Source: Bradyrhizobium sp. DOA9 (GTDB taxonomy: Bacteria > Pseudomonadota > Alphaproteobacteria > Rhizobiales > Xanthobacteraceae). Taken from it: DNA of 64,000 nt. The DNA lies in the NCBI RefSeq assembly GCF_000617845.2, contig NZ_DF820425.1:2841725-2905724 (forward strand), written 5' to 3'. The notes under the pieces were generated by a model. That model worked only from the letters and a program-made list of their open reading frames with translations. It did no database searches and was not told where the DNA came from. Both the position numbers and the translations under genes were made by a program. This document shows, piece by piece, positions 36,371-44,303 of this stretch; within the stretch, counting starts at the first letter, position 1; every line of letters starts with the position of its first letter.

Positions 36371-38017
36371 ATGGATAGATTTGACTATGTGATCGTCGGC
36401 GCGGGCTCCGCCGGTTGCGTGCTCACCAGCCGGCTCAGCGAGGATCCCAACACCAGTGTCTGCGTGCTCGAGGCGGGCCCTTCCGACTGGCACCCCTACA
36501 TCCATCTGCCGGCGGGCTTCATCAAGACCTTCCACATGAAGAGCATCAACTGGGCCTATCAGCAGGAGCCGGGGCCCTGGACCGGCGGGCGCAGCATCTA
36601 CGCGCCGCGCGGCAAGACGCTCGGCGGCTCGTCCTCGATCAACGGCCACATCTACAATCGCGGCCAGCGCATGGATTTCGACACCTGGGCGCAGATGGGC
36701 AATCGCGGCTGGGGCTATGCCGACGTGCTGCCTTACTTCCGGCGGCTGGAGAAGCGGGTCGGGGAGGGCGAGGACACCTATCGCGGCCGCGACGGCAACC
36801 TCATCGTCACCACCATGAACTGGCGCGATCCGCTCTGCGAGGCGTTCATGGAAGGCGCGGTCTCGCTCGGCATTCCCCGCAATCCCGATTACAATGGCAA
36901 GACCCAGGAAGGCGTCTCCTACTGCCAGCGCACCATCAACAACGGCCTGCGCGTCTCCGGCGCCACCGCGTTCCTCAAGCCGGCGATGAAGCGGCCCAAC
37001 GTGCATGTGCATACCCATGCGCACGCGACCGAGATCATCTTCGAGGGCAAGCGCGCGGTCGGCGTGCGCTACATGAAGGGCGGCCGCGGCGGCACGCCGG
37101 TCGAGGTGCGCGCCAACAAGGAAGTGATCCTCTCCGGCGGCAGCTATAATTCGCCGCAACTGCTGCAGCTTTCCGGCATCGGCTCGCCCGACCTGTTGCA
37201 GCAGCACGGCATCGCCGTGCGTCACGCGCTGCCCGTCGGCGAGGGCCTGCAGGACCACTACGCCCCGCGCACGGTGGCGCGGGTCAAGGACATCAAGACT
37301 ATCAACGAGCTCCGCCGCGGCTGGCGTCTCTGGGTCGAGGCGATGAAATGGGCCACTGCGCGCCGCGGCCTGCTGTCGCTGTCGCCGACCATGGTCTATT
37401 GCTTTTGGCATTCCGGCGAGAGCGCCGAGAGCTCCGACCTGCAGCTCACCTTCACGCCGGCTTCTTATAAAGAAGGCGTGCAGGGCCAGCTCGAGGACGA
37501 GCCCGGCATGACCGTGGCCTCCTGGCAGCAGCGCCCCGAGAGCCGCGGCTATGTCCGGATCCGCTCATCCGATCCGTTTGCGGCGCCGATCATTCAGACC
37601 AATTATCTCGACGCCGAGCTCGACCGCCGCGTCATCGTCGGCGGCATGAAGCTCGCGCGGCGCCTCTTGAAGAGTGCGCCGCTCTCGCCCTATTACGCCT
37701 ACGAGGATTTCCCCGGCCCCAACGTCAACACCGACGACGAATTCCTGGCCGCCGCCACCCAGCGCGGCACCACCACCTTCCACCCCGGCTGCACCTGCCG
37801 CATGGGCCCGGCGGACTCGACGTGGGCGGTGGTCGACGACCAGCTCCGTGTCCACGGCCTCGAAGCCTTGCGCGTCATCGACGCCTCCGTCATGCCGCGC
37901 ATGATCTCGGCGAATTTGAATGCATCAACGATGATGATCGCCGACCGCGCCTCGGACCTGATCCGCGGCAAGCAGCCGATGGAAGCCGCAAGCATTCCGG
38001 ACGCGGCGGTAGCGTGA
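36371..38017 (+). CDS. GMC oxidoreductase (choline dehydrogenase-like)
   Basis: A 548-residue flavoprotein alcohol dehydrogenase/oxidase. The FAD site is DYVIVGAGSAGCVLTSRLSE, GMC signature 1 is GKTLGGSSSINGHIYNRGQ, and signature 2 is SGGSYNSPQLLQLSGIG. The C-terminal active-site block reads TTFHPGCTCRMGPAD and ANLNASTMMIADRA; the more usual form is HPVGTCRMG, so the Gly and Cys order differs. ATG 36371 is chosen after the GNAT stop because it gives the normal N-terminus. The substrate alcohol is unknown. Confidence 0.92.
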   Translation: MDRFDYVIVGAGSAGCVLTSRLSEDPNTSVCVLEAGPSDWHPYIHLPAGFIKTFHMKSINWAYQQEPGPWTGGRSIYAPRGKTLGGSSSINGHIYNRGQRMDFDTWAQMGNRGWGYADVLPYFRRLEKRVGEGEDTYRGRDGNLIVTTMNWRDPLCEAFMEGAVSLGIPRNPDYNGKTQEGVSYCQRTINNGLRVSGATAFLKPAMKRPNVHVHTHAHATEIIFEGKRAVGVRYMKGGRGGTPVEVRANKEVILSGGSYNSPQLLQLSGIGSPDLLQQHGIAVRHALPVGEGLQDHYAPRTVARVKDIKTINELRRGWRLWVEAMKWATARRGLLSLSPTMVYCFWHSGESAESSDLQLTFTPASYKEGVQGQLEDEPGMTVASWQQRPESRGYVRIRSSDPFAAPIIQTNYLDAELDRRVIVGGMKLARRLLKSAPLSPYYAYEDFPGPNVNTDDEFLAAATQRGTTTFHPGCTCRMGPADSTWAVVDDQLRVHGLEALRVIDASVMPRMISANLNASTMMIADRASDLIRGKQPMEAASIPDAAVA

Positions 38018-38030
38018 GCAGCGCAACTGC

Positions 38031-38144
38031 GTAGGGTGGGTTAGCGAGCGGCCGCGCAAAAGCGCGGCCGTTTGCGTAACCCACCACTTCTCCCGATGTG
38101 GAAACAAAAGAGGTGGGTTACGCTGACGCTAACCCACCCTACGA
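38031..38144. repeat. Family C palindromic repeat, copy 1
   Basis: GTAGGGTGGGTTAGCG opens the unit and CGCTAACCCACCCTACGA closes it, and inside lie GCGTAACCCACCAC and AGGTGGGTTACGC, so the unit folds into nested stems. It begins 13 bases after the GMC stop. Other family C units are at 60860-61016, 61796-61947 and 62701-62804. Confidence 0.9.
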
Positions 38145-38199
38145 GACCGGCTGTGTCGCTGCTCCGTCAATCCCCTCCCGCGAAAATATTCCACTTTAC

Positions 38200-38830
38200 C
38201 GAAATTCGGAATTGCGGCATAACCGCAAACAGCCCGGCCCACGAAGAGGGGCGGTTCGCGAGTCGTTCGAAACGCGGGCCGGGTTGCGGTGGACGCGGCA
38301 GCGTCGTGCGCGAGAGGCGCGGGCAGGGCGGGTAGTCCCTGTGAGCCCGAGGCTTCGTGCGGACGGGCGGCGCTGCTAGGTTCGTCTCGTCTGTAAGTTT
38401 CCGGCTCCGGCGACAGGGTCGGGAATACTGCAGGTGAATGGCGGACCGTGCGTACGGCAAAACCGTGTGGTCCTGGCCGTCGTTGCTACGGTCAAGCTGC
38501 TTGCGGAGATGTGCGCGAGCCCAACCGGGCAGACGGCATCGTCAATTCGCGGGGCGAGGGAGGCCAGAAGGAATTCGGCTCCCGGGAGAGCGCGGCATAA
38601 GCCGTCCGACCATCGCGCAGGGAAGGCCGAGTGTTCGGCGACACCTGTATGCTGCTGTGCGGTTTCTCTGCGTGTGCTTTTCGCGCAGCAGACCGCGGGT
38701 GCCCGTCGGCACCCGGTCTTCCCTGCGCCCTCTTTCTTTTGGGGCGATGGAATGAAGCAAAGCTCGGGCGAGATGAGCCGCGAGGCTGCGAAGGTGTGTC
38801 TGCGATTCAATGCGAATTGAAGAATGTGCT
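38200..38830. repeat. Family E long mosaic repeat, gene-free
   Basis: No credible gene is seen in the 1.08 kb between 38018 and 39101. The middle 630 bases, including GCCGGGTTGCGGTGGACGCG, ACCGTGTGGTCCTGG, CGGTTTCTCTGCGTGTGC and TGGGGCGATGGAATGAAGC, closely resemble a mosaic sequence I recall as recurring in Bradyrhizobium genomes, where its reverse strand is often annotated as a hypothetical protein. Only one copy lies in this window, so repeat status rests on memory. A short part near 38196-38215 (CGAAATTCGGAATTGCGG) is shared with family D. Confidence 0.55.
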
Positions 38831-38844
38831 GTCGAAACTTGCTC

Positions 38845-38931
38845 CGTCATTGCGAGCGCAGCGAAGCAATCCAGAATCTCTCCGCGGAGGGATTCTGGAT
38901 TGCTTCGTCGCAAGGGCTCCTCGCAATGACG
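38845..38931. repeat. Family A palindromic repeat, copy 8
   Basis: A standard unit with both CGTCATTGCGAGCGCAGCG and TCGCAATGACG ends, and a CTCCGCGGAGGGA centre. It directly follows the long mosaic repeat. Confidence 0.92.
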
Positions 38932-38957
38932 GGGAGAGAGCGTGCGGCGAACCCCGC

Positions 38958-39098
38958 TCTCGTGCCCCGGACGCAGCGCAGCGTCCCTTTGACGGTGCGC
39001 TGCAGAGCCGGGGCCCATGTCGCCGTATTGTGCCGTGCCGCGTTCTGGTCCCGGCTCTGCGCAGCAGCGTTTCACGCTGCAGCGCGTCCGGGACACAA
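38958..39098. repeat. Family F large palindrome
   Basis: CTCGTGCCCCGGACGCAGCG at the left is complementary to CTGCAGCGCGTCCGGGACAC at the right, and GCTGCAGAGCCGGGGCCCAT to GGTCCCGGCTCTGCGCAGCA in the middle, so the unit forms one long interrupted hairpin. I recall this type as dispersed in Bradyrhizobium. It ends 3 bases before the stop codon of the MoxR gene. Confidence 0.75.
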
Positions 39099-39101
39099 AA
39101 C

Positions 39102-39944
39102 CTACACTTCCCGTCGGCTCAGGAACGCCAGCCGCTCGAACAGATGCACGTCCTGCTCGTTCTTCAAGAGCGCGCCGTGCAGCGGCGGGATCAGTTTGCG
39201 CGGGTCGCGTTCGCGCAGCTGCTCGACGCTCATGTCCTCGTTGAGCAGCAGCTTGAGCCAGTCGAGCAGCTCCGAGGTCGACGGCTTCTTCTTCAGGCCC
39301 GGCACCTCGCGCACCTCGAAGAAGATGCGCAGGGCTTCCTCGACGAGGCGCTTCTTGATGCCGGGGAAGTGGACGTCGACGATGCGGCCCATCGTGTCGG
39401 CGTCGGGGAACTTGATGTAGTGGAAGAAGCAGCGGCGCAGGAACGCGTCCGGCAGCTCCTTCTCGTTGTTGGAGGTGATCATCATGATCGGGCGCTGCTT
39501 GGCCTTGATCGTCTCGCCGGTCTCGTAGACATGGAATTCCATGCGGTCGAGCTCGAGCAGCAGGTCGTTGGGGAATTCGATGTCGGCCTTGTCGATCTCG
39601 TCGATCAGGAGCACCGGGCGCTGTTCGGCCGTAAAAGCCTCCCACAGCTTGCCGCGCTTGATGTAGTTCCGGATGTCGGAGACGCGCTCATCGCCGAGCT
39701 GGCTGTCGCGCAGGCGCGACACCGCGTCGTATTCGTAGAGGCCCTGCTGCGCCTTGGTGGTGGACTTGATGTGCCAGGTCAGGAGCGGCGCGTTCAGCGC
39801 CTTCGCCACTTCCTCGGCCAGCACCGTCTTGCCGGTGCCGGGCTCGCCCTTCACCAGGAGCGGGCGCTCCAGCACGATCGAAGCGTTGACGGCGACCTTG
39901 AGGTCATCGGTCGCAACATAGTCCTTGGTGCCGGTAAATTTCAT
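39102..39944 (-). CDS. MoxR-family AAA+ ATPase
   Basis: A 280-residue AAA+ chaperone-like ATPase. Walker A is GEPGTGKTVLAEE, Walker B VLLIDEIDKAD, sensor 1 MMITSNNEKELPD with the Arg finger region AFLRRCFFHYI. MoxR proteins help mature metal enzymes and pair with VWA-domain proteins; such a gene lies 466 bases away on the opposite strand, with a small membrane gene between. The family F repeat abuts its 3' end. Confidence 0.93.
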   Translation of the reverse strand: MKFTGTKDYVATDDLKVAVNASIVLERPLLVKGEPGTGKTVLAEEVAKALNAPLLTWHIKSTTKAQQGLYEYDAVSRLRDSQLGDERVSDIRNYIKRGKLWEAFTAEQRPVLLIDEIDKADIEFPNDLLLELDRMEFHVYETGETIKAKQRPIMMITSNNEKELPDAFLRRCFFHYIKFPDADTMGRIVDVHFPGIKKRLVEEALRIFFEVREVPGLKKKPSTSELLDWLKLLLNEDMSVEQLRERDPRKLIPPLHGALLKNEQDVHLFERLAFLSRREV

Positions 39945-39998
39945 TGCGCGTCCTTGTTGGTCGTCGTCGCGAGGCTGTTTGCATCGGTCACGACAAGC

Positions 39999-40023
39999 GA
40001 ACGGCCGCTCGCGGCGGCCGTTC
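39999..40023 (-). terminator. Strong hairpin downstream of the GlsB-type gene
   Basis: GAACGGCCGC and GCGGCCGTTC form perfect 10-base arms around a 5-base loop, beginning 17 bases beyond the GlsB-type stop. No T-run follows on the minus strand (GCTTGTCG), so termination would be weak or factor-assisted. Confidence 0.5.
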
Positions 40024-40040
40024 CCGGTTCGGTCAGGCTT

Positions 40041-40286
40041 TCAGACCCGTTTTATCAGCGAAAGGATGACGAGCACAATCACCGCGCCGATCGTGGCATC
40101 GATGATGGCGCCGACCGTGCCGGTTGCCAGCTGGATATGCAGCTGCGGCAGCACCCAGCTCGCCACCAGCGCGCCGATGATGCCGACGACGATGTTGCCG
40201 ACCAGCCCAAATCCCGCCCCGTGGACAATCTTGCCCGCGAGCCAGCCTGCGATCGCGCCGATGATGAGCGCTGCGAGAATTCCCAT
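40041..40286 (-). CDS. GlsB/YeaQ/YmgE-type small membrane protein
   Basis: An 81-residue protein with three hydrophobic segments rich in Gly and Ala (AALIIGAIAGWLAGKIVHG, GLVGNIVVGIIGALVASWV, GAIIDATIGAVIVLVILSLI), typical of the transglycosylase-associated family of stress-induced inner-membrane proteins. ATG 40286 with a GGGGGACG ribosome site is chosen; the longer frame upstream is overlap with the neighbour's leader. It sits between MoxR and the VWA gene and shares the divergent promoter region with the latter. Confidence 0.88.
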   Translation of the reverse strand: MGILAALIIGAIAGWLAGKIVHGAGFGLVGNIVVGIIGALVASWVLPQLHIQLATGTVGAIIDATIGAVIVLVILSLIKRV

Positions 40287-40410
40287 TGCAAACGTCCCCC
40301 AAAACAACCCCTTGTGGCCACCAATTCTAGAGCAAAAAGCCTCCCGGTCCAGCGTCCCGCGGCGGTCTCCGCCCCTTGACGTCAGCCCCCCGACGGGCAA
40401 TCTGTCACCC

Positions 40411-41586
40411 ATGTTCCTGCAATTCTTCACCTCTCTGCGCGACGCGCAGGTCCCCGTGACGCTGCGCGAATACCTCACGCTGATGGAGGCGCTCGACGCT
40501 GATCTGTCGGATTATTCGGTCGAGAATTTCTACTACCTGTCGCGTGCCTCCTTGGTGAAGGACGAGCGCAATCTCGACAAGTTCGACCGCGTCTTCGGCA
40601 CCGTGTTCAAGGGGCTGGAAAACCTGCTCGACGCCATGGACAAGGCGGAGATCCCCGAGGAGTGGCTGAAGAAGCTCGCCGAGAAGTATCTGACGGAAGA
40701 AGAGAAGAAGCAGATCGAGGCCATGGGCTGGGACAAGCTCATGGAGACCTTGAAGAAACGCCTCGAGGAGCAGAAGGGCCGGCACCAGGGCGGCTCGAAA
40801 TGGATCGGCACCGCCGGCACCTCGCCGTTCGGCGCGCACGGCTACAATCCCGAAGGCGTGCGCATCGGCCAGGAGAAGAACCGTAACAACCGCGCCGTGA
40901 AGGTGTGGGACAAGCGCGAGTTCAAGGATCTCGACGGCAATGTCGAGCTCGGCATCCGCAACATCAAGGTGGCGCTGCGGCGCCTGCGCAAATTCGCCCG
41001 CACCGGCGCGCCGGACGAGCTCGATCTCGACACCACCATCCGCGAGACCGCCAATCACGGCTATCTCGACGTGCACATGCGCCCCGAGCGGCGCAACGCG
41101 GTGAAGCTCCTGGTGTTCTTCGACATCGGCGGCTCGATGGATACGCATATCGAGCAGGTCGAGGAGCTGTTCTCGGCGGCGAAGAGCGAGTTCAAGCACA
41201 TGGAGTATTTCTACTTCCACAACTGCCTCTATGAGGGCGTGTGGAAGCAGAACAAGCGCCGCTTCACCGACCGCACGCCGACCTGGGACGTGCTGCACAA
41301 ATATCCGCACGACTACAAGGTCGTGTTCGTCGGCGATGCCTCGATGTCGCCTTACGAGATCATGGTGCCCGGCGGCTCGGTCGAGCACGTCAACGAGGAG
41401 CCCGGCTCGGTCTGGCTCGACCGCATCATCCGCACCTATCCGCACACGGTGTGGCTCAACCCGGTGCAGCAGAAGCACTGGGACTATTCGGAATCCACCA
41501 CCATCATCAAGCGCATCTTCGCCAACCGCATGTACCCGATCACGATCGAGGGGCTGGAGAATGCGATGAAGGAATTGACGCACTGA
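40411..41586 (+). CDS. VWA domain protein, CoxE-like
   Basis: A 391-residue protein with a helical N-terminal region (residues 1-130, including EEWLKKLAEKYLTEEEKKQ) and a C-terminal von Willebrand A-like domain. The metal-site motif reads FFDIGGSMDTH, a variant of DxSxS with Gly at the middle position, as is common in CoxE-like proteins. VGDASMSPYEI is the later conserved block. It should work with the nearby MoxR ATPase in assembling or activating a target enzyme; no target is obvious in the window. Confidence 0.88.
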   Translation: MFLQFFTSLRDAQVPVTLREYLTLMEALDADLSDYSVENFYYLSRASLVKDERNLDKFDRVFGTVFKGLENLLDAMDKAEIPEEWLKKLAEKYLTEEEKKQIEAMGWDKLMETLKKRLEEQKGRHQGGSKWIGTAGTSPFGAHGYNPEGVRIGQEKNRNNRAVKVWDKREFKDLDGNVELGIRNIKVALRRLRKFARTGAPDELDLDTTIRETANHGYLDVHMRPERRNAVKLLVFFDIGGSMDTHIEQVEELFSAAKSEFKHMEYFYFHNCLYEGVWKQNKRRFTDRTPTWDVLHKYPHDYKVVFVGDASMSPYEIMVPGGSVEHVNEEPGSVWLDRIIRTYPHTVWLNPVQQKHWDYSESTTIIKRIFANRMYPITIEGLENAMKELTH

Positions 41587-41621
41587 TGCATGCGTGAGCT
41601 CGGCTCTATCGGCAACGGGAC

Positions 41622-41753
41622 TGCGCTCCCTCCCCCGCTTGCGGGGGAGGGTTGGGGAGAGGGTGTCTCCACAATGGGACAGTCCCCTAGAGGAGAGAGC
41701 CCTCACCCGCATCGCTTCGCGCTGCGACCTCTCCCGCGAGCGGGAGAGGTGAC
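41622..41753. repeat. Family B palindromic repeat, copy 2 (inverted relative to copy 1)
   Basis: The unit starts GCGCTCCCTCCCCCGCTTGC and ends GCGGGAGAGGTGACC, the reverse order of copy 1 at 25413-25538, with GGTTGGGGAGAGGGTGTCTC next to the left hairpin. It lies between the VWA and rhodanese genes. Confidence 0.88.
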
Positions 41754-41804
41754 CCCACCTCGGGCAGTTCGCTTGGGGACGACGACGTACAAGAGGGAAG
41801 ACCC

Positions 41805-42218
41805 ATGCCCCAGACCATCACCCGCGGCATCAAGGCGCTGATCGACGAGGCCAATGCCGAGATCGAGACGCTCAACGCCAAGGACGCGATCGAGATCTCC
41901 AAGAACGGCGACGTCGTCATCGTCGACATCCGCGATCCCCGCGAGATCGAACGTGACGGCCGCATTCCCGGCGCGTTCGCCTGCACCCGCGGCATGCTGG
42001 AATTCTGGATCGATCCGCAGAGCCCCTATGCGAAGCCGATCTTCCAGGAAGACAAGAAGTTCGTGTTTCACTGCGCCGGCGGCCTGCGCTCCGCGCTCGC
42101 GGCCAAGACCGCGCAGGACATGGGCCTCAAGCCCGTCGCCCACATCGCCGGCGGCTACGCCGCCTGGCGCGATGCCGGCGGGCCCACGGAGAAGTGGGAG
42201 CCGAAGAAGAAGGGCTAA
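41805..42218 (+). CDS. Rhodanese-like sulfurtransferase, single domain
   Basis: A 137-residue single-domain rhodanese. The active-site loop is FHCAGGLRSA with Cys90 as the persulfide-forming residue, preceded by VVIVDIRDPREIERDG, the usual central strand, and followed by HIAGGYAAWRDAG. It moves sulfane sulfur between thiols. It stands 97 bases upstream of a two-domain sulfurtransferase, separated by a palindromic repeat, so the two may be expressed together. Confidence 0.9.
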   Translation: MPQTITRGIKALIDEANAEIETLNAKDAIEISKNGDVVIVDIRDPREIERDGRIPGAFACTRGMLEFWIDPQSPYAKPIFQEDKKFVFHCAGGLRSALAAKTAQDMGLKPVAHIAGGYAAWRDAGGPTEKWEPKKKG

Positions 42219-42221
42219 ACT

Positions 42222-42297
42222 CGTCACACGCGGGCTTGACCCGCGTGTCCATCATTTCGAGAAGGATGGATGGCCGGGTCAAGCCCGGCCATGACGA
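42222..42297. repeat. Family G palindromic repeat, copy 1
   Basis: Two hairpins lie back to back: CACACGCGGGCTTGACCCGC closing on GTGT, and GATGGCCGGGTCAAGCCCGG closing on CCATGAC. It fills the gap between the two sulfurtransferase genes. A related unit is at 52399-52523. Confidence 0.85.
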
Positions 42298-42314
42298 TTG
42301 GAGAGTATAGAAGC

Positions 42315-43169
42315 ATGACCGCCACCGACCCCCTCGTCTCCACCGAATGGCTCGCCGCCCACATCGGCGATGCCGACGTCAAGATCCTCGACGCCAGCTT
42401 CAAGCTGCCGGGTGTGCTGCCGCTGCCGAAGGACGATTACCTCGCCGCGCACCTGCCGGGCGCCGTGTTCTTCGACGTCGATGCGGTGTCGGATCATTCC
42501 AACCCGCTGCCGCACATGTTTCCCAGCGCCGAGCAGTTTGGCCGCGACGTCGGCAATCTCGGCATCGGAAACAGCGACACCGTGGTCATCTATGATGCCG
42601 GCGGCTGGGTCGCGGCGCCACGCGCGTGGTGGATGTTCCTGTCCTACGGCCACAGCAACGTGCGCATCCTCAACGGCGGCCTGAAGAAGTGGCGCGCCGA
42701 GGGGCGTCCGGTCGAGAGCGGCGAGGTCAAGCCGAAGCCGGCGACGTTCAAGGCGAGCTATGATGCAGACCGTGTGCGCAGCATGCAGCAGCTGATCGCC
42801 AACCTCGAAAGCCGCAAGGAGCAGGTGATCGACGCGCGCGCTGCCGATCGGTTCGAAGGCCGCGCGCCCGAGCCGCGTCCGGGCATCCGCTCCGGCCACA
42901 TCCCCGGCGCCCGCAACGTGCCCTACAATCTGCTGTTCGACGCCGCGACCGGCGAGATGAAGCCGCTCGACGCGCTCCGCGCCGCCTTCACCAATGCCGG
43001 CGTCGAGCTGGATGCGCCGATCGTGACCAGCTGCGGCTCGGGCGTCTCCGCCGGCGTGCTGACGCTCGCGCTCTACCGCCTCGGCATCACCGACACCGCT
43101 CTCTATGACGGCTCGTGGTCGGAATGGGGCCAGGCCGGCGGCCCGGCCATCGCGACCGGCCCGGCGTGA
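42315..43169 (+). CDS. sseA: 3-mercaptopyruvate/thiosulfate sulfurtransferase
   Basis: A 284-residue two-domain rhodanese. The N-terminal inactive domain has VKILDASFKLPG and VVIYDAGGWVAAPRAWWMF; the C-terminal domain carries Cys240 in TSCGSGVSAGV. The CGSGVS loop points to 3-mercaptopyruvate rather than thiosulfate as substrate. ATG 42315 is chosen; the upstream extension comes from the repeat. It follows the single-domain rhodanese in the same direction. Confidence 0.92.
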   Translation: MTATDPLVSTEWLAAHIGDADVKILDASFKLPGVLPLPKDDYLAAHLPGAVFFDVDAVSDHSNPLPHMFPSAEQFGRDVGNLGIGNSDTVVIYDAGGWVAAPRAWWMFLSYGHSNVRILNGGLKKWRAEGRPVESGEVKPKPATFKASYDADRVRSMQQLIANLESRKEQVIDARAADRFEGRAPEPRPGIRSGHIPGARNVPYNLLFDAATGEMKPLDALRAAFTNAGVELDAPIVTSCGSGVSAGVLTLALYRLGITDTALYDGSWSEWGQAGGPAIATGPA

Positions 43170-43186
43170 GGTGTCGGAATGAAGAG

Positions 43187-43939
43187 TCAGCGCGTGCGTG
43201 CGGTCGTTGTTGTCGCGAAAGCCGGCTGCTGCGGCTGACCGAACGGATCGAGCTGCTGCTGCAGCTGCTGAGGCGGCGGGCGCCGGACCACGCGAGACCG
43301 CTTCTTGGCCTTCGCCTTGCGCTTGGTCGCCTTGCTGCTCTCGGCCTTGCTGTTCTCGATCCTGGCCTTCGCCGGCGCGTCCGTCGTGGCCGTGGCAGCG
43401 TTCAGCGCGGCGAGCCTTGCGGAGGCGACATCGAGCGCCGCGGCGGCCGGGGCAGGGTCAGCCGGCGCCGGCTCGCTGGCAGGCTCGGCCTCGGGGATCG
43501 CGGCCGTGGTGTCGGCGGGGGTCAGCGTGTCCGTGGACGCCGGCGCTGCGGCCGCCACGGTGGGTTCGGGCCTGGCTGGCTCGATGGCCGGCACTTCGGC
43601 CAGGGGCGCAGTGACCTCGGGCTGAGCGTCAGTCTCGGTCGTGAGTGTGGCCACCTGTTCGGGCTCGCTCAGGGGCAGAGCGATGGTCGGCACCTGGTCG
43701 CGGAGCGATGGCGTGGTCTCGGCGGGCGCCTCCGGCTCGTCCCGCAGCACCGCGAGCACCGGCTGGGACGGCTCGGGCGCTTGCGCAAACACCTGCTCCT
43801 GCGGGCCGTTCCGCCAGCCGGGGTTGTTCACATATTGCTGATGGGTTGCCCGCAGCAGCGCGGCGGCCCCTAGGCCGAACACCAGGATGGAGGTTGACAG
43901 CAGGATCGCGGCAAACAGGAAGCGAAAGCCGGGAAGCAT
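43187..43939 (-). CDS. Membrane-anchored Ala/Pro-rich protein of unknown function
   Basis: From Met at 43939 this is a 250-residue protein with one N-terminal membrane segment (FLFAAILLSTSILVFGLGAA), then about 150 residues rich in Ala, Pro, Glu and Thr, then a basic KRKAKAKKRSRVVRRP stretch and a Gln-rich tail. It would be held in the inner membrane with a long disordered periplasmic part. The true start may lie up to 147 bases further upstream (TTG 44086 or GTG 44032), because the frame stays open and protein-like. No family is recognised. Confidence 0.65.
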   Translation of the reverse strand: MLPGFRFLFAAILLSTSILVFGLGAAALLRATHQQYVNNPGWRNGPQEQVFAQAPEPSQPVLAVLRDEPEAPAETTPSLRDQVPTIALPLSEPEQVATLTTETDAQPEVTAPLAEVPAIEPARPEPTVAAAAPASTDTLTPADTTAAIPEAEPASEPAPADPAPAAAALDVASARLAALNAATATTDAPAKARIENSKAESSKATKRKAKAKKRSRVVRRPPPQQLQQQLDPFGQPQQPAFATTTTARTR

Positions 43940-44303
43940 CGAGCGATTGCGAATTTCCGCCCCGGCGGCGGAGTGGCCGGGGCCCAAGAGCCATCTGAAC
44001 GCGGTGACGGTACTGCTTGCCGCGTTCGCCACGCGGGATCGGAGCTCAAAAAGGTGGCGAATCAGGCTGATTCGACCATATCGCAACGCTTCCGCATCGT
44101 TCCGTTAAAATCGCGGCCCAACATCGCGGCAATTGATGGCGCGATACGATTTCAGCCCCGTGATGCAACGGGGCAACGGTAGTCTTGCGGATCACAAATC
44201 GGCAAGTCCGGCGCAAATAGGCCTGATATGTCTTGAATGTGCCGCTATCTTCCGTCATCTGGCCGTTAACGGTCCGATCGGGCTTGGGGACTATACAAGA
44301 GCG

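Noticed and set aside
38031..38144. Family C palindrome as a terminator pair for the GMC gene only
   Set aside because: The same unit occurs at three other loci in either orientation, so it is a dispersed repeat first; any terminator role is secondary.
38376..38810. An open frame of about 144 residues on the minus strand in the long mosaic repeat
   Set aside because: Its translation is Arg/Thr/Ser-rich without domain structure and belongs to repeat DNA I recall as often annotated wrongly as a protein.
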